A DNA stretch of 64,000 bases from Brachybacterium sp. SGAir0954 (GTDB taxonomy: Bacteria; Actinomycetota; Actinomycetes; Actinomycetales; Dermabacteraceae), in the NCBI RefSeq assembly GCF_005490785.1, contig NZ_CP027295.1, positions 2,232,001 through 2,296,000 on the forward strand, written 5' to 3'. Below, piece by piece: positions 25,897 to 34,308 of the stretch; the first letter of the stretch is position 1; every line of letters begins with the position of its first letter. Below the pieces are notes generated by a model that worked only from the letters and a program-made list of their open reading frames with translations, was not told the DNA's origin and did not search any database. A program made the position numbers and the translations under genes.

Positions 25897-25902
25897 CAAG
25901 CC

Positions 25903-27099
25903 ATGGTCCACGGCACGGCACGATCCCCTCGGCTGCTGCGGCGGATGAACTCCGCCGCACTGCTCCGCTTCGCCCTGGACACCGAGGAGTTCACAGCGGG
26001 GGAGGCGATGGCCGCGAGCGGCCTCACGCGCGCGACCGTGCTCGGCGTGTGCACGGATCTCGTGGCCGCCGGCTGGCTCGAGGAGCTCGCGGACTCCCGT
26101 GAGGCGGGGCTGACCCAGCGCGGCCGCCCGGCTCGTCGCTACCGGCTGCGCGAGCAGGTCGGCGTGCTCGTCGGCGTCGACGCCGACGAGGCCGTGCTCC
26201 GGGTGGAGGTGTGCTCCCTGCGCGGGCGGCGGCTCGCGGAGCGCACGCTGGAGCTCGAGGGCCCCACGCGGGACGGTCCCGCGCGCCGCGAGCTGGTCTC
26301 GCGCACCGTCGCCGAGGTCCTCGCCGAGCCCGCCGTGGGCGGCGCGCCCTCCCTCCTGACGGTCATCGGCGTCCCCGCCCCGGTCGACGCCGACGGCGCC
26401 TCACCCACGGACGACCCGCCCTTCTGGGCGGCCATGAACCCCGGCTTCGCGGACACCCCCGGCGCCCGCGTGCTCGTCGAGAACGACGCGAACCTCGCCG
26501 TCCTCGCCGAGCACGCTCATCGGCAGGTCGCCCACATGGCCGCCCTGCTCACGGGGGAGCGCTTCGGCGCGGGTCTCGTCGTGGACGGTCGGCTCCTGCG
26601 CGGACGCCGCGGCGGTGCGGGCGAGATGCGCATGCTCGAGCTCCTCGTGGGCAGCGACCCGGATGCGGGCACCACCGACGGCCTCGGTGCCCTCGCGAGG
26701 CGCTGGGCGCTCGGCGCGCTCGCCCGCGACGACGGATCCTCCTCGCTGCGGTCCGTGGACCCCGAGGTGCTCGGCATCGCCGAGGTGCTCGCCGCCGCGG
26801 CGGACGGGGACGTGCTCGCGCTCGGCGTGCTGCGCAGGCTCGGGGAGCGACTCGCCCGGCTCGTCGCCGTGATCGAGAGCCTCCTCGACGTCGAGGAGAT
26901 CGTGCTCTGCGGCGCCGACGTCACGGGCATCGGCCCGGTGCTCGACGAGGCCCGGACCGTGCTCGAGGAGCAGTTCTCCCCTCCGTGGCCCGAGCTCACC
27001 GCGAGCACGCTGGGACGGGAGGTCGTCCTGCGCGGTGCGGTCGCGCTCGCGCTGGACCGGCTCCGCGAGGACCCCCTCGCCCTGCTCGACGAGGGCTGA
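25903..27099 (+). CDS. ROK family transcriptional regulator
   Basis: A 398-residue regulator. Residues ~8-75 form a winged helix (LLRRMNSAALLRFALDTEE, LTRATVLGVCTDLVAAGWLE). The rest is a ROK sugar-kinase-like fold (VGVLVGVDADEAVLRVEV, IGVPAPVDADGA, VLVENDANLAVLAEH). The zinc motif CxCGxxGCxE of ROK kinases is absent, fitting a sugar-sensing repressor rather than a kinase. It is divergent from the sugar ABC operon and has the palindrome at 25839-25859 upstream, so it probably represses that operon and itself. The effector is unknown. Confidence 0.88.
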   Translation: MVHGTARSPRLLRRMNSAALLRFALDTEEFTAGEAMAASGLTRATVLGVCTDLVAAGWLEELADSREAGLTQRGRPARRYRLREQVGVLVGVDADEAVLRVEVCSLRGRRLAERTLELEGPTRDGPARRELVSRTVAEVLAEPAVGGAPSLLTVIGVPAPVDADGASPTDDPPFWAAMNPGFADTPGARVLVENDANLAVLAEHAHRQVAHMAALLTGERFGAGLVVDGRLLRGRRGGAGEMRMLELLVGSDPDAGTTDGLGALARRWALGALARDDGSSSLRSVDPEVLGIAEVLAAAADGDVLALGVLRRLGERLARLVAVIESLLDVEEIVLCGADVTGIGPVLDEARTVLEEQFSPPWPELTASTLGREVVLRGAVALALDRLREDPLALLDEG

Positions 27100-27135
27100 C
27101 GCAGGCCCACGGCGGGGCGTTCGCGAGGGCTCGCC

Positions 27136-28473
27136 TCAGGCCGTGAGGGCCTCGGAGAGCGCGCGCTCGGCGGCGAGCGCGGGGTGCGGTCCGTCCACGA
27201 GGTGCAGGGCGAGCTCGCAGAGCATCGAGTCCGCCCAGGAGAACCAGGGGCGGGAGAAGCTCGTCGGGTCGTCGACGTGGAAGGACTCGTGCATGCGGTC
27301 CGTCCCCGCGTCGCTGCGCAGCAGCAGGTCGAGGATCTCGAGGGCCCGCTCCCGGGTCCCGGTGAGCCCCTCGACCGCGAAGGCGATCGGCCAGACGTGC
27401 TCGGGCAGCGTGTGCGGGCTGCCCACCCCGCAGGCCACGGAGCCGCTGAAGTAGAAGGGGTTCCGCTCGCTCAGCACGAGGTCGCGGGTCGCCGCGGTGA
27501 TCGCCTGGTCATGGACAGAGGCGGCGTCCAGCGGCAGGGAGAGCAGGGACGGCATGTTCGCGTCGTCCATGACGAGCGTGCCGCCCAGGCCGTCGACCTC
27601 GTAGGCGTAGACAAAGCGTCCGCCCTCCTCGAGCACGCCGTGGCGGCGCACGCCCTCGAGCAGCTGCTCGCGCAGGGCGTCGGCGTCCGCGGCGAGGGCC
27701 TCGTCCTCGAGGTCCGTGCGGGCGAGGTCCGCGATCGCGAGCAGCGCCTGGGCGGCGAGCAGGTTCGCGGGGATGTTGTAGCCGAAGGTGCAGGCGTCGT
27801 CCGAGGGGCGGAAGCCGGACCAGGTCATGCCGGTGACGCCCACGGGCGTGCCGCGGCCGTCGCGCTCGAGGGTCTCGGTCGGGATGCCGATGTCCCGCAC
27901 GAAACGGTAGCTGCTGCGGGCTTCGTGGTCCGTCTCGAGCCGCCAATGGTCCACGACGGTGCGCAGGGCGCGATGCGCCGTGTCGTCCAGGACGCCGCGG
28001 CGCAGCTCCTCGCTCCCGGCGAGGCGCAGCAGGCGGTGGGTGAGGATCACCGGGTAGGCGAGGGAGTCCACCTCGTACTTCTGCTCCCAGACGTACGGGT
28101 CCTCGCAGAGGTCGCGGTCGTCGTGGTGGGCGCCGTTCCCCGTGAGGTTGAACGAGTTCGCGTAGGGGTCGTGGACGATGCAGCGCAGCTGCCGCCGCAC
28201 GACGGCCGCGAGGAGCTCCGCGAGCTCGGGGCTCTCGCCGACGAACCGCAGGTAGGGGAGCATCTGCGTGGTCGAGTCCCGCAGCCACATCGCGGGGATG
28301 TCCCCGGTGATGACGAAGGCGGTGCCGTCGCCCGGTGCGGTGATGGTGTCGGTGAGGGTGCGCAGCAGGGCCTGCTCGACGAGGAGGCCTGCGCGGTCGC
28401 CGAGCTGCTCGCGCACGCGCTGGGCGGCGGCGGTGAGGACGGCGCTGATCGGGGGCTCCACGGTGAACGTCAC
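27136..28473 (-). CDS. GH125 exo-alpha-1,6-mannosidase
   Basis: A 445-residue glycoside hydrolase family 125 (formerly DUF1237) enzyme with an (alpha/alpha)6 barrel: IPAMWLRDSTTQMLPYL, KYEVDSLAYPVILTHRLL, GMTWSGFRPSDDACTFGYN, and LLRSDAGTDRMHESFHVDD near the C-terminus. GH125 members are metal-independent exo-alpha-1,6-mannosidases. The start is GTG at 28473. It converges on the ROK gene with 36 bases between stops. No signal peptide, so it acts on imported mannosides; together with the secreted GH76 at 54 kb this suggests mannan or N-glycan use. Confidence 0.9.
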   Translation of the reverse strand: MTFTVEPPISAVLTAAAQRVREQLGDRAGLLVEQALLRTLTDTITAPGDGTAFVITGDIPAMWLRDSTTQMLPYLRFVGESPELAELLAAVVRRQLRCIVHDPYANSFNLTGNGAHHDDRDLCEDPYVWEQKYEVDSLAYPVILTHRLLRLAGSEELRRGVLDDTAHRALRTVVDHWRLETDHEARSSYRFVRDIGIPTETLERDGRGTPVGVTGMTWSGFRPSDDACTFGYNIPANLLAAQALLAIADLARTDLEDEALAADADALREQLLEGVRRHGVLEEGGRFVYAYEVDGLGGTLVMDDANMPSLLSLPLDAASVHDQAITAATRDLVLSERNPFYFSGSVACGVGSPHTLPEHVWPIAFAVEGLTGTRERALEILDLLLRSDAGTDRMHESFHVDDPTSFSRPWFSWADSMLCELALHLVDGPHPALAAERALSEALTA

Positions 28474-28665
28474 CGGCTCAGCCTAGGTGAGGGCGAGCGC
28501 TTCCCGGGCGTCGATCCAGGGATTCTCCCTGCTCGCTCGCGGGCGGTCCTGCGGAGCGGTGCGGTGGGCGCCGTCCTCGCACTTCCCGGCGAGCATGCCT
28601 CGTGTCGGGACATGGGATGGGTTATGTGCGGACAAGAGACCGATGGAGCTGTCGAGGAGGACGCC

Positions 28666-29686
28666 GTGCTACTGGGACTGGTGGGATACGGGAACGGCGG
28701 GCGGCTCTTTCATGCGCCCTTCATCGAGGCGGCGCAGGGGGTGGAGATCGCGGGCGTCGTCGCCCGCGCCCCTCGCACCCGGGAGGCCGTGGCGGCGGAT
28801 CTCCCGGGGGGTGCCGATCCACGGCTCGCTCACCGAGCTCCTCGCCGCGGGAGTCGACGCCGACACGATCACGACGCCGCCCGCGACGCGGCGGGATCTC
28901 GTGCTCGAGGCCCTCGCCGCCGGCGTGCATGTCGTCGCGGACAAGCCCTTCGCCCCCACCGCTGCGGCGGGGCAGGAGCTCGCTGATGCCGCACAGGAGG
29001 CGGGGAGGGTCCTGTCGGTGTTCCACAACCGCCGCTTCGACGCCGACCTGCTCACGCTGCGCGGCGTCCTCGGGAGCGGGAGGCTGGGCGAGATCTGGCG
29101 GGTGCACTCGCGCTTCGACCTCGACCAGCCCGAGGCCGGGCCCGACGGGGGGGCTGCTGCGGGACCTCGGCACCCATCTGGTGGACCAGATGATGTGGCT
29201 GCTGGGCCCCGTCTCGAGCGTGCACGCCCAGTGGGACGAGGTCGAGCTCCCCGCAGGGCGCACCGATGCCGCCTTCGTCCTCTCGCTGCGCCACGACTCC
29301 GGCGTGACCTCCTGCGTGAGCTCCACCAAGCTCACCCACCTGCGCGAGAGGACGCTCCGGGCCTACGGCTCCGCGGGCTCCTACGTGGTCACGAGCGCCG
29401 ACGTCCAGGCCGAGGCGGTCGCCGCGGGACGTCATCCGGCGGAGGAACGGGCGGGCTGGGGGTTCGACGACCCCTCCCGCGCCGGACTGCTCCGCACCGC
29501 CGCGGGGGAGGAGCGGGTGCCCTCTGTCCAGGGCGACTACGCCGCCTTCTACGAGCAGTTCGCGCGGGCCTGCGCGGGGGAGGGGCCGCACCGTCCCCCG
29601 CGCACGAGGGTGTCGCGGTGCTCGCCGTGCTCGACGCCGCGCGGGAGAGCGCCGTGAGCGGGCAGGTCGTGTCGGTCCTGCGCTGA
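28666..29686 (+). pseudogene. Gfo/Idh/MocA oxidoreductase gene with three frameshifts
   Basis: The product can be followed through frames 1, 2, 3 and 2: LGLVGYGNGGRLFHAPFIEA, then VVADKPFAPTAAAGQELADA, then LLRDLGTHLVDQMMWLLGP, and finally VAVLAVLDAARESAVSGQVV. The first shift falls at a G6 run (28806-28811), the second at a G7 run (29147-29153), the third near 29590-29600 beside a C5 run. GAGGAGG lies 5 bases before the GTG start. Corrected, it would be a normal ~340-residue NAD(P)-dependent dehydrogenase. Homopolymer positions make sequencing or slippage errors a real alternative to true decay. Confidence 0.8.
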
Positions 29687-29711
29687 CCGGGGCGTCCTCC
29701 GACGACGGACG

Positions 29712-29745
29712 GGCGGGGACGGGGCGTGCTCGCCCCGTCCCCGCC
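29712..29745. terminator. Bidirectional terminator
   Basis: Perfect 15-bp arms (29712-29726 and 29731-29745) around the loop TGCT lie between the converging Gfo/Idh pseudogene and the NADP-binding oxidoreductase gene. Confidence 0.7.
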
Positions 29746-29770
29746 TGTTCCCTGCTGCGAGGGGATGACC

Positions 29771-30349
29771 TCAGCGGGCCAGGCCGAACCCGCCGGTCCA
29801 GGAGATCTTCTCGCCGGCGGCGAGGGTGAGCTGGAGGAAGCCGACGGCCTCGAGCTCACGGGCGCGGGAGAGGGCGCCCGCGTCGGCGGCCTCGAGGCCG
29901 CCCTCGCGGACGAGGCCCAGGAGGGTCTGCTTGGCGGCGTCGTCGTCCCCGGCCACGAGCACCGTGGTGGTCAGTGCGCCCACGGTGCCGCTCGCGAGGG
30001 TCGCGGCGAAGTTCGTGTTGAAGGCCTTGAGCACCTTCGCGGTGGGCAGGGCGGACTGGATCTGCGCGGCCGCGGAGGAGTCCGCGGGAACGACGAGGGA
30101 GTCGAAGGTGGAGAAGTCCAGCGGGTTCGTGATGTCCACGACGACCTTGCCGGCGAGCTGCTCGGCGTGGGCGTCGAGGATCTCCGCGACGGCCGGGTGC
30201 GGGACGGCGAGCACGACGATGTCGCCGGCGAGCGTCGCGGAGGCGGCATCGGCGTGGGCGACGTGCTGGATGTCGGCGCCGCCCTTCGCGAGCACGCCGG
30301 CGATCGCGGTGGCCATGGATCCGGTGCCGAAGATCGAGACGGTGGTCAT
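29771..30349 (-). CDS. NADPH-dependent F420 reductase-like / NAD(P)-binding oxidoreductase
   Basis: A 192-residue Rossmann protein: TVSIFGTGSMATAIAGVL (GxGxM dinucleotide motif), VVVDITNPLDFSTFD and KAFNTNFAATLASG, all typical of the F420:NADP oxidoreductase-like family. Whether it truly uses F420 is unknown; many such small proteins are general NADPH reductases. It is a single-gene unit behind two GTTG-N6-CAAC palindromes that overlap its promoter, so it is likely induced by a stress or redox signal. Such genes are often next to HxlR/MarR regulators, but none is adjacent here. Confidence 0.75.
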   Translation of the reverse strand: MTTVSIFGTGSMATAIAGVLAKGGADIQHVAHADAASATLAGDIVVLAVPHPAVAEILDAHAEQLAGKVVVDITNPLDFSTFDSLVVPADSSAAAQIQSALPTAKVLKAFNTNFAATLASGTVGALTTTVLVAGDDDAAKQTLLGLVREGGLEAADAGALSRARELEAVGFLQLTLAAGEKISWTGGFGLAR

Positions 30350-30399
30350 GGGGTTGTCCTCCTGGGTTCGGGGCCCGCTGTCGCGCACCCCCGGAAGTG

Positions 30400-30441
30400 G
30401 TTGATGAGGCAACTTTAGACCTCGATGGTTGAGAATGCAAC
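30400..30441 (-). promoter_or_regulatory. Twin GTTG-N6-CAAC operators over a promoter
   Basis: GTTG-N6-CAAC occurs at 30400-30413 and again at 30428-30441, 28 bases apart. On the minus strand TTGCAT (in the upstream copy) and TAAAGT (17 bases later, at the edge of the other copy) form a plausible -35/-10 pair. Binding at either copy would block transcription of the downstream oxidoreductase gene. Confidence 0.55.
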
Positions 30442-30490
30442 TATCGGGCTGTCCTGTCCGTCACGCCCCGGGGGTGGCGTGCCCGGAACG

Positions 30491-30530
30491 GCTCCGGCCA
30501 CGACCTCGGGGGAGAGGTCGTGGCCGGAGC
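30491..30530 (-). terminator. Strong terminator of the LacI-controlled operon
   Basis: Perfect 17-bp arms (30491-30507 and 30514-30530) with loop GGGGGA, 46 bases after the Gfo/Idh stop at 30577. Confidence 0.8.
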
Positions 30531-30576
30531 GTCCCGCGACGGGAGGTGATCGGGCGCCCCGTGCGGGGCGCCGGGA

Positions 30577-31689
30577 TCACAGGGTGGTCGCGAAGGGATC
30601 GAAGTCCGCGGGCATGGGCTCGACCGGGGTGAAGGTCGAGGTGACCTCGACGGTCTCGCCCGAGCCGATCGAGGCCTCGATCGCGAGCATCACGTCGAGG
30701 ACGTGCGCCGCGATCTCGCCCTGGCCGCGGTGCGGGACGCCGGCGCGGATCGCGCGGGCCATCTCGAGCACTCCCAGGCCACGACCCGTGACGGGGCCGG
30801 CGGCCGGGATCGCGGTCGCCTCCTTGCCGCGGTACACCGTGAGCTCCGAGTCGCCGTCGAACACGTTGGGGTCCGGGAACGAGAGCGTCGCCTCGGTGCC
30901 GTAGACCTCGACGAAGCCCGCGCGCGAGTTGGGGTTGTCGAAGCTCAGCAGGGTCGTCGCGTTCTGGCCGGACTCGAAGCGCAGGATCGACGTGACCTGG
31001 GTGGGGACCGTGACGTCGAAGACCTCGCCGGCCTTGGGGCCGGAGCCGATCGTGCGCTGCTCGCGGGCCTTGGAGCCCGCCGCGGAGACGCTCTGGACCG
31101 GGCCGAGGGCCAGGACGAGGGTCGTCACGTAGTAGGGCGCGATGTCGAACAGCGGGCCCGCGCCCTCCTGGAAGAGGAAGGCGGGGTTCGGGTGCCAGTC
31201 CTCCGGGCCGGGGGTCTGGAACAGGGTCAGCGCGCTCGCGGGGGTGCCGATGGTGCCCTCGCGGAGGGTGCGCAGCGCGGTCTGGATGCCGGCGCCGAGG
31301 ACGGTGTCCGGGGCGCCGCCCACGCGCACGCCCTTCTCCGCCGCGAGCGCGAGCAGCGCGGCCGCGTCCTCGGAGGCGGTGGTGATCGGCTTCTCGGTCC
31401 ACACGTGCTTCCCGGCCTCGACGATCCGGCGGGAGACGTCGAAGTGGGCGGTGGGGATCGTCAGGTTCACGACGATCTCGATGCCCGGGTGGTCCAGGAC
31501 GACCTCGGGGCCGCCGTGCAGCTCGATGCCGTACTCCCCGGCGCGCGAGGCGGCCGCCTCGGGGACGATGTCGCCGATCGCGAGCACGGCGACGTCCGGG
31601 AAGGAGGTGAGGTGCGTGAGGTACTGCTCGGAGATGACGCCGGCGCCGATGATGCCGACGCCGACGGGTCCGGTGGAGGTGCTGGTCAT
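30577..31689 (-). CDS. Gfo/Idh/MocA family oxidoreductase
   Basis: A 370-residue NAD(P)-dependent dehydrogenase: VGVGIIGAGVISEQYLTHL (Rossmann), EAGKHVWTEKPITTASED (EKP Lys), and PLFDIAPYYVTTLVLALGP in the substrate domain, a variant of the usual D-x-G-x-H-x-xD stretch. It is the last gene of a LacI-isomerase-dehydrogenase operon, 23 bases after the isomerase stop. The isomerase plus Gfo/Idh pairing suggests oxidation of a sugar or polyol to a keto form followed by isomerisation or cleavage. Substrate unknown. Confidence 0.87.
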   Translation of the reverse strand: MTSTSTGPVGVGIIGAGVISEQYLTHLTSFPDVAVLAIGDIVPEAAASRAGEYGIELHGGPEVVLDHPGIEIVVNLTIPTAHFDVSRRIVEAGKHVWTEKPITTASEDAAALLALAAEKGVRVGGAPDTVLGAGIQTALRTLREGTIGTPASALTLFQTPGPEDWHPNPAFLFQEGAGPLFDIAPYYVTTLVLALGPVQSVSAAGSKAREQRTIGSGPKAGEVFDVTVPTQVTSILRFESGQNATTLLSFDNPNSRAGFVEVYGTEATLSFPDPNVFDGDSELTVYRGKEATAIPAAGPVTGRGLGVLEMARAIRAGVPHRGQGEIAAHVLDVMLAIEASIGSGETVEVTSTFTPVEPMPADFDPFATTL

Positions 31690-31712
31690 GAGGTTCTCTC
31701 TCCGTAGGGGCT

Positions 31713-32447
31713 TCAGGCGCGGTCGCGCAGGTAGGTGAGCGAGGTGGCGATGCCGTCGAACATGTCGCCGGCGTACTGGTCGAACTCGATGACGCCGTAG
31801 TCGACCCCGGCGCTGGCGGCGAGGGTGCCGGGCAGGGGCATGCGGCCCTCACCGAGCGGGAGCTGGCCGGCGGGGTCTTCGGCGAGGTCGCCGTCCTTGA
31901 GGTGGACGAGGCGCACGCGGTCGCCGAGGGCCGAGAGCAGGGCGGGGACGTCCGCACCGCCGACGGCGGCCCAGTAGGTGTCCACCTCGAGCACGACCTC
32001 AGGGTCGAGCTGCTCGGCGAGCACCTCGAGCGCGCTGCGGTCGCCGATCCGGGAGGAGACCTCGAAGGCGTGGTTGTGGTAGCCCACGCGGATCCCCTCG
32101 GCGGCGGCCTGCTGGGCGCGCTGGTTCAGGCGCTGGGCGATCGAGGCGACGCCCGCCTCGTCCTTCCAGTCCTCGGGGTTCCAGAAGGGGTCCACGAGGT
32201 AGGTGACGCCCACGGCCTTCGCGGCCTCGAGCACCGGGGTGAAGTCGTCGTCCCCGAGGAAGGACTGGTGCGCGCTCGGGAAGGCGATCTCGAAGGAGTC
32301 GCGAGCCTTCACGAGCTCGTCGCGGCGCTCGAGCAGGGCGAAGGGCTCGGCGACGGCGAACCCGAGCTCGACCAGACGGCCCACGGTCCCCTGGTAGTCC
32401 TCGGCGAGGGCGTCGCGGACGCTGTACATCTGGACGGAGATCTGCAC
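31713..32447 (-). CDS. Sugar phosphate isomerase/epimerase-like TIM-barrel protein
   Basis: A 244-residue xylose-isomerase-like (AP endonuclease 2 fold) TIM barrel: ISVQMYSVRDALAEDYQGT, VGYHNHAFEVSS, VVLEVDTYWAAVGGADVPAL, VRLVHLKDGDL. The His, Glu and Asp residues in these strands match the divalent-metal site of the family. Members isomerise or cleave keto-sugars, including 3-keto-glycosides. It lies 83 bases after lacI and 23 bases before the Gfo/Idh gene. A LacI-type half-palindrome stands just upstream. Confidence 0.85.
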   Translation of the reverse strand: MQISVQMYSVRDALAEDYQGTVGRLVELGFAVAEPFALLERRDELVKARDSFEIAFPSAHQSFLGDDDFTPVLEAAKAVGVTYLVDPFWNPEDWKDEAGVASIAQRLNQRAQQAAAEGIRVGYHNHAFEVSSRIGDRSALEVLAEQLDPEVVLEVDTYWAAVGGADVPALLSALGDRVRLVHLKDGDLAEDPAGQLPLGEGRMPLPGTLAASAGVDYGVIEFDQYAGDMFDGIATSLTYLRDRA

Positions 32448-32485
32448 GGGTGCTCCTTCGCACGGTGGACGGCGGCAGGCCGTCG

Positions 32486-32501
32486 CTTAATCGATTCGAA
32501 C
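32486..32501. promoter_or_regulatory. LacI-type operator candidate
   Basis: CTTAATCGATTCGAAC contains the palindrome AATCGATT (32489-32496), close to LacI-family operators with a central CG. It lies between lacI and the isomerase gene, allowing local control of the two enzyme genes. Confidence 0.45.
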
Positions 32502-32530
32502 GGAAGTATTCCCGGGTGCCGAGGACGGTG

Positions 32531-33574
32531 TCAACGCGGTCCCGCCCCCGGATCGACGCTCGAGGCGCGCACGATCAGCCGCGACGGCGCGGAGCGGCGC
32601 ACGGTGCCCGCGGTCGCGCCGCCGTCGAGCAGTCCCAGCAGCAGTGATCCCGCCTCCTGGCCCTGTTCGTACGGGCGACGCGCGAGGGCGGTGATCGGCG
32701 GATCGACGTTCTCCGCTATGGCCGAGTCGTCCCAGCTCAGCACCGCGACGTCCCCGGGCACGGCACGGCCGTCGGCGAGCAGCGCCCGCTGGGCCCCGAG
32801 CGCGAGCAGGTCGCTCGAGGCGACGACCGCCGGGCGCTCCCCGAGGTCGAGCGGCAGGCGTCGCAGCCCCTCCTCGCCGCCGGAGCGCGTGTACGGCGCG
32901 GAGACCGCCGCGTGCGCGATGCCGGCACGGGCGCAGAGCCCGGCCACGAGCTCCGTGCGCCGGTGCTCGTGCTCGTAGACCAGCGGTCCCGTGAGCTGCA
33001 GACAGGCGTCCCTCCCGGTGGTGCGCAGGTGCTCGACGAGCGTCGCCGCGTCGGCCGCCTCGGCCCCCGCCAGGCGCACCCCGGGGCCGCTGCCCTCCCA
33101 TGCGCCGAGGACCACGAAGGGCAGGCCCAGCTCGGCGAGGAGCGCCGGCCGAGGGTCCTCGATATGGAGGTCCAGCAGCAGTACGCCGTCCACCCGGCGC
33201 TGCTCCGTCCACGAGCGGAACACCGTCATCTCCTCCTCGGCGCCGCCCGCGACGAAGCGCAGCAGCAGCTCCCGTCCGGCGTCGCTCGCGGCGGACTGGA
33301 TGCCCGCGGTGAGCGCGGCGAAGAACGGCTCGTGCGAGACCTCGCGCGGGTCACGCGCGAGCACGAGGCCGACGTTGCCGCTGCGCCCCTGCCGCAGGGC
33401 GCGGGCACCGGAGTGCGGCGTCCATCCGACGGTCGCGGCGTGCGCGAGCACGCGATCGCGGGTGGCGGCGCTGACCCCGGGCTTCGCGTTCAGGGCGTAG
33501 CTGACCGTCGCGGGGGAGATGCCGAGGTCACGGGCGATCGTCGCGATGGTGGGGCGGGCCGAGGGCCGCGGCAT
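32531..33574 (-). CDS. LacI family transcriptional regulator
   Basis: A 347-residue repressor with an N-terminal LacI helix-turn-helix (PTIATIARDLGISPATVSYAL, with the hinge helix ARALRQGRSGNVGLVLARDP) and a periplasmic-binding-type sensor domain (VDGVLLLDLHIED, AVLSWDDSAIAENVDPPITA). I chose ATG 33574, at the standard distance before the HTH; a GTG 39 bases upstream is possible. It heads the operon with the isomerase and dehydrogenase. The effector is likely the sugar they process. Confidence 0.88.
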   Translation of the reverse strand: MPRPSARPTIATIARDLGISPATVSYALNAKPGVSAATRDRVLAHAATVGWTPHSGARALRQGRSGNVGLVLARDPREVSHEPFFAALTAGIQSAASDAGRELLLRFVAGGAEEEMTVFRSWTEQRRVDGVLLLDLHIEDPRPALLAELGLPFVVLGAWEGSGPGVRLAGAEAADAATLVEHLRTTGRDACLQLTGPLVYEHEHRRTELVAGLCARAGIAHAAVSAPYTRSGGEEGLRRLPLDLGERPAVVASSDLLALGAQRALLADGRAVPGDVAVLSWDDSAIAENVDPPITALARRPYEQGQEAGSLLLGLLDGGATAGTVRRSAPSRLIVRASSVDPGAGPR

Positions 33575-33677
33575 GGTGCAGTGCGCTCCGGTGCGTGAGG
33601 AGGGGGAGGACACGGATGCGGCGCGGAGGCTCCCCCGATCCGTCCGCCGTGAGCAGGATACGCCCAGGTGGGGGGGG

Positions 33678-33782
33678 GAGCTCGCGGACCCGGACGGCCT
33701 CGGGGAGGGCGTCGCCGGTGCCGTCTCCCGCTACGTCGCGATGACGCGGGCCACCGCGGATCTCGTCGTGCTGCGTCCCTGA
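33678..33782 (+). pseudogene. C-terminal relic of a UvrD/HelD-like superfamily I helicase
   Basis: A 34-residue tail ends VAGAVSRYVAMTRATADLVV; YVAMTRA is helicase motif VI of superfamily I enzymes, normally just before the C-terminus. Nothing of the other motifs is found upstream, where lacI begins in the opposite direction. A run of nine G (33670-33678) marks the left border. It looks like the stump of a helicase gene removed by deletion. Confidence 0.6.
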
Positions 33783-33806
33783 GCGGGGCGGGGACGCGCA
33801 GGCGGG

Positions 33807-34295
33807 TCAGTCCGCGCGCGAGTAGCGGTAGACGAAGCGGTGCAGCGTCGAGTCGTCGGTGACCACGGAGACGATCCGCAGCAGCTGGTCGCCCGCGGGG
33901 CGCAGCTCGTCGAGGATCTCGGTGTCGCCGTCGGAGAGGCGGCGCATGCCGCAGGGCTCCTCGTCGTCGGAGAGCACGAAGAGCCGGCCGCCCTCGCACA
34001 GCACGCGGCCCGGGAAGGCGTCGGCCGTCGTGCCGAGCACGCCATCGGAGGCGAAGATGTCGACCTGCTCGTCGGCGCCGGCGGCGGCCTCCTCGTCGAG
34101 GTGGCCGTCGTCGGAGATGTGCAGGGTCAGACCGCTCGCCGGGGACAGCGGGGGGAGATCCTCCGCGGGCGAGCGGGTCCAGGACCGGGCCAGGCGCGCA
34201 TCGGACGTGAGCACGCCCTCCCCGTCGCCGTGGAAGGCGTCGAGCTCCCAGGTGCCGGAAGCCGCGTTCAGCCCGAGTTCATCGAGAGTGAGCAT
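33807..34295 (-). CDS. Hypothetical acidic protein
   Basis: A 162-residue acidic protein that I do not recognise. It begins MLTLDELGLNAASGTWELDA and contains SGLTLHISDDGHLDEEAA and GRLFVLSDDEEPCG; the pattern suggests beta strands with charged loops and no membrane segment or signal peptide. ATG 34295 is chosen since TAGCGT lies 7 bases upstream and no Shine-Dalgarno site exists; a start 39 bases earlier is possible. It is monocistronic; the upstream POT gene terminator directly abuts its promoter. Confidence 0.6.
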   Translation of the reverse strand: MLTLDELGLNAASGTWELDAFHGDGEGVLTSDARLARSWTRSPAEDLPPLSPASGLTLHISDDGHLDEEAAAGADEQVDIFASDGVLGTTADAFPGRVLCEGGRLFVLSDDEEPCGMRRLSDGDTEILDELRPAGDQLLRIVSVVTDDSTLHRFVYRYSRAD

Positions 34296-34302
34296 GCGTT
34301 CC

Positions 34303-34308
34303 ACGCTA
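34303..34308 (-). promoter_or_regulatory. Probable leaderless -10 box of the hypothetical acidic protein gene
   Basis: TAGCGT on the minus strand ends 7 bases before ATG 34295. The corresponding -35 would fall inside the terminator hairpin at 34309-34350. Confidence 0.4.

Noticed and set aside
29771-30349. Evidence for coenzyme F420 metabolism in this strain
   Set aside because: Only a small F420:NADP reductase-like Rossmann protein is present; no F420 biosynthesis or F420-dependent enzyme is seen, and many members of this family do not use F420.
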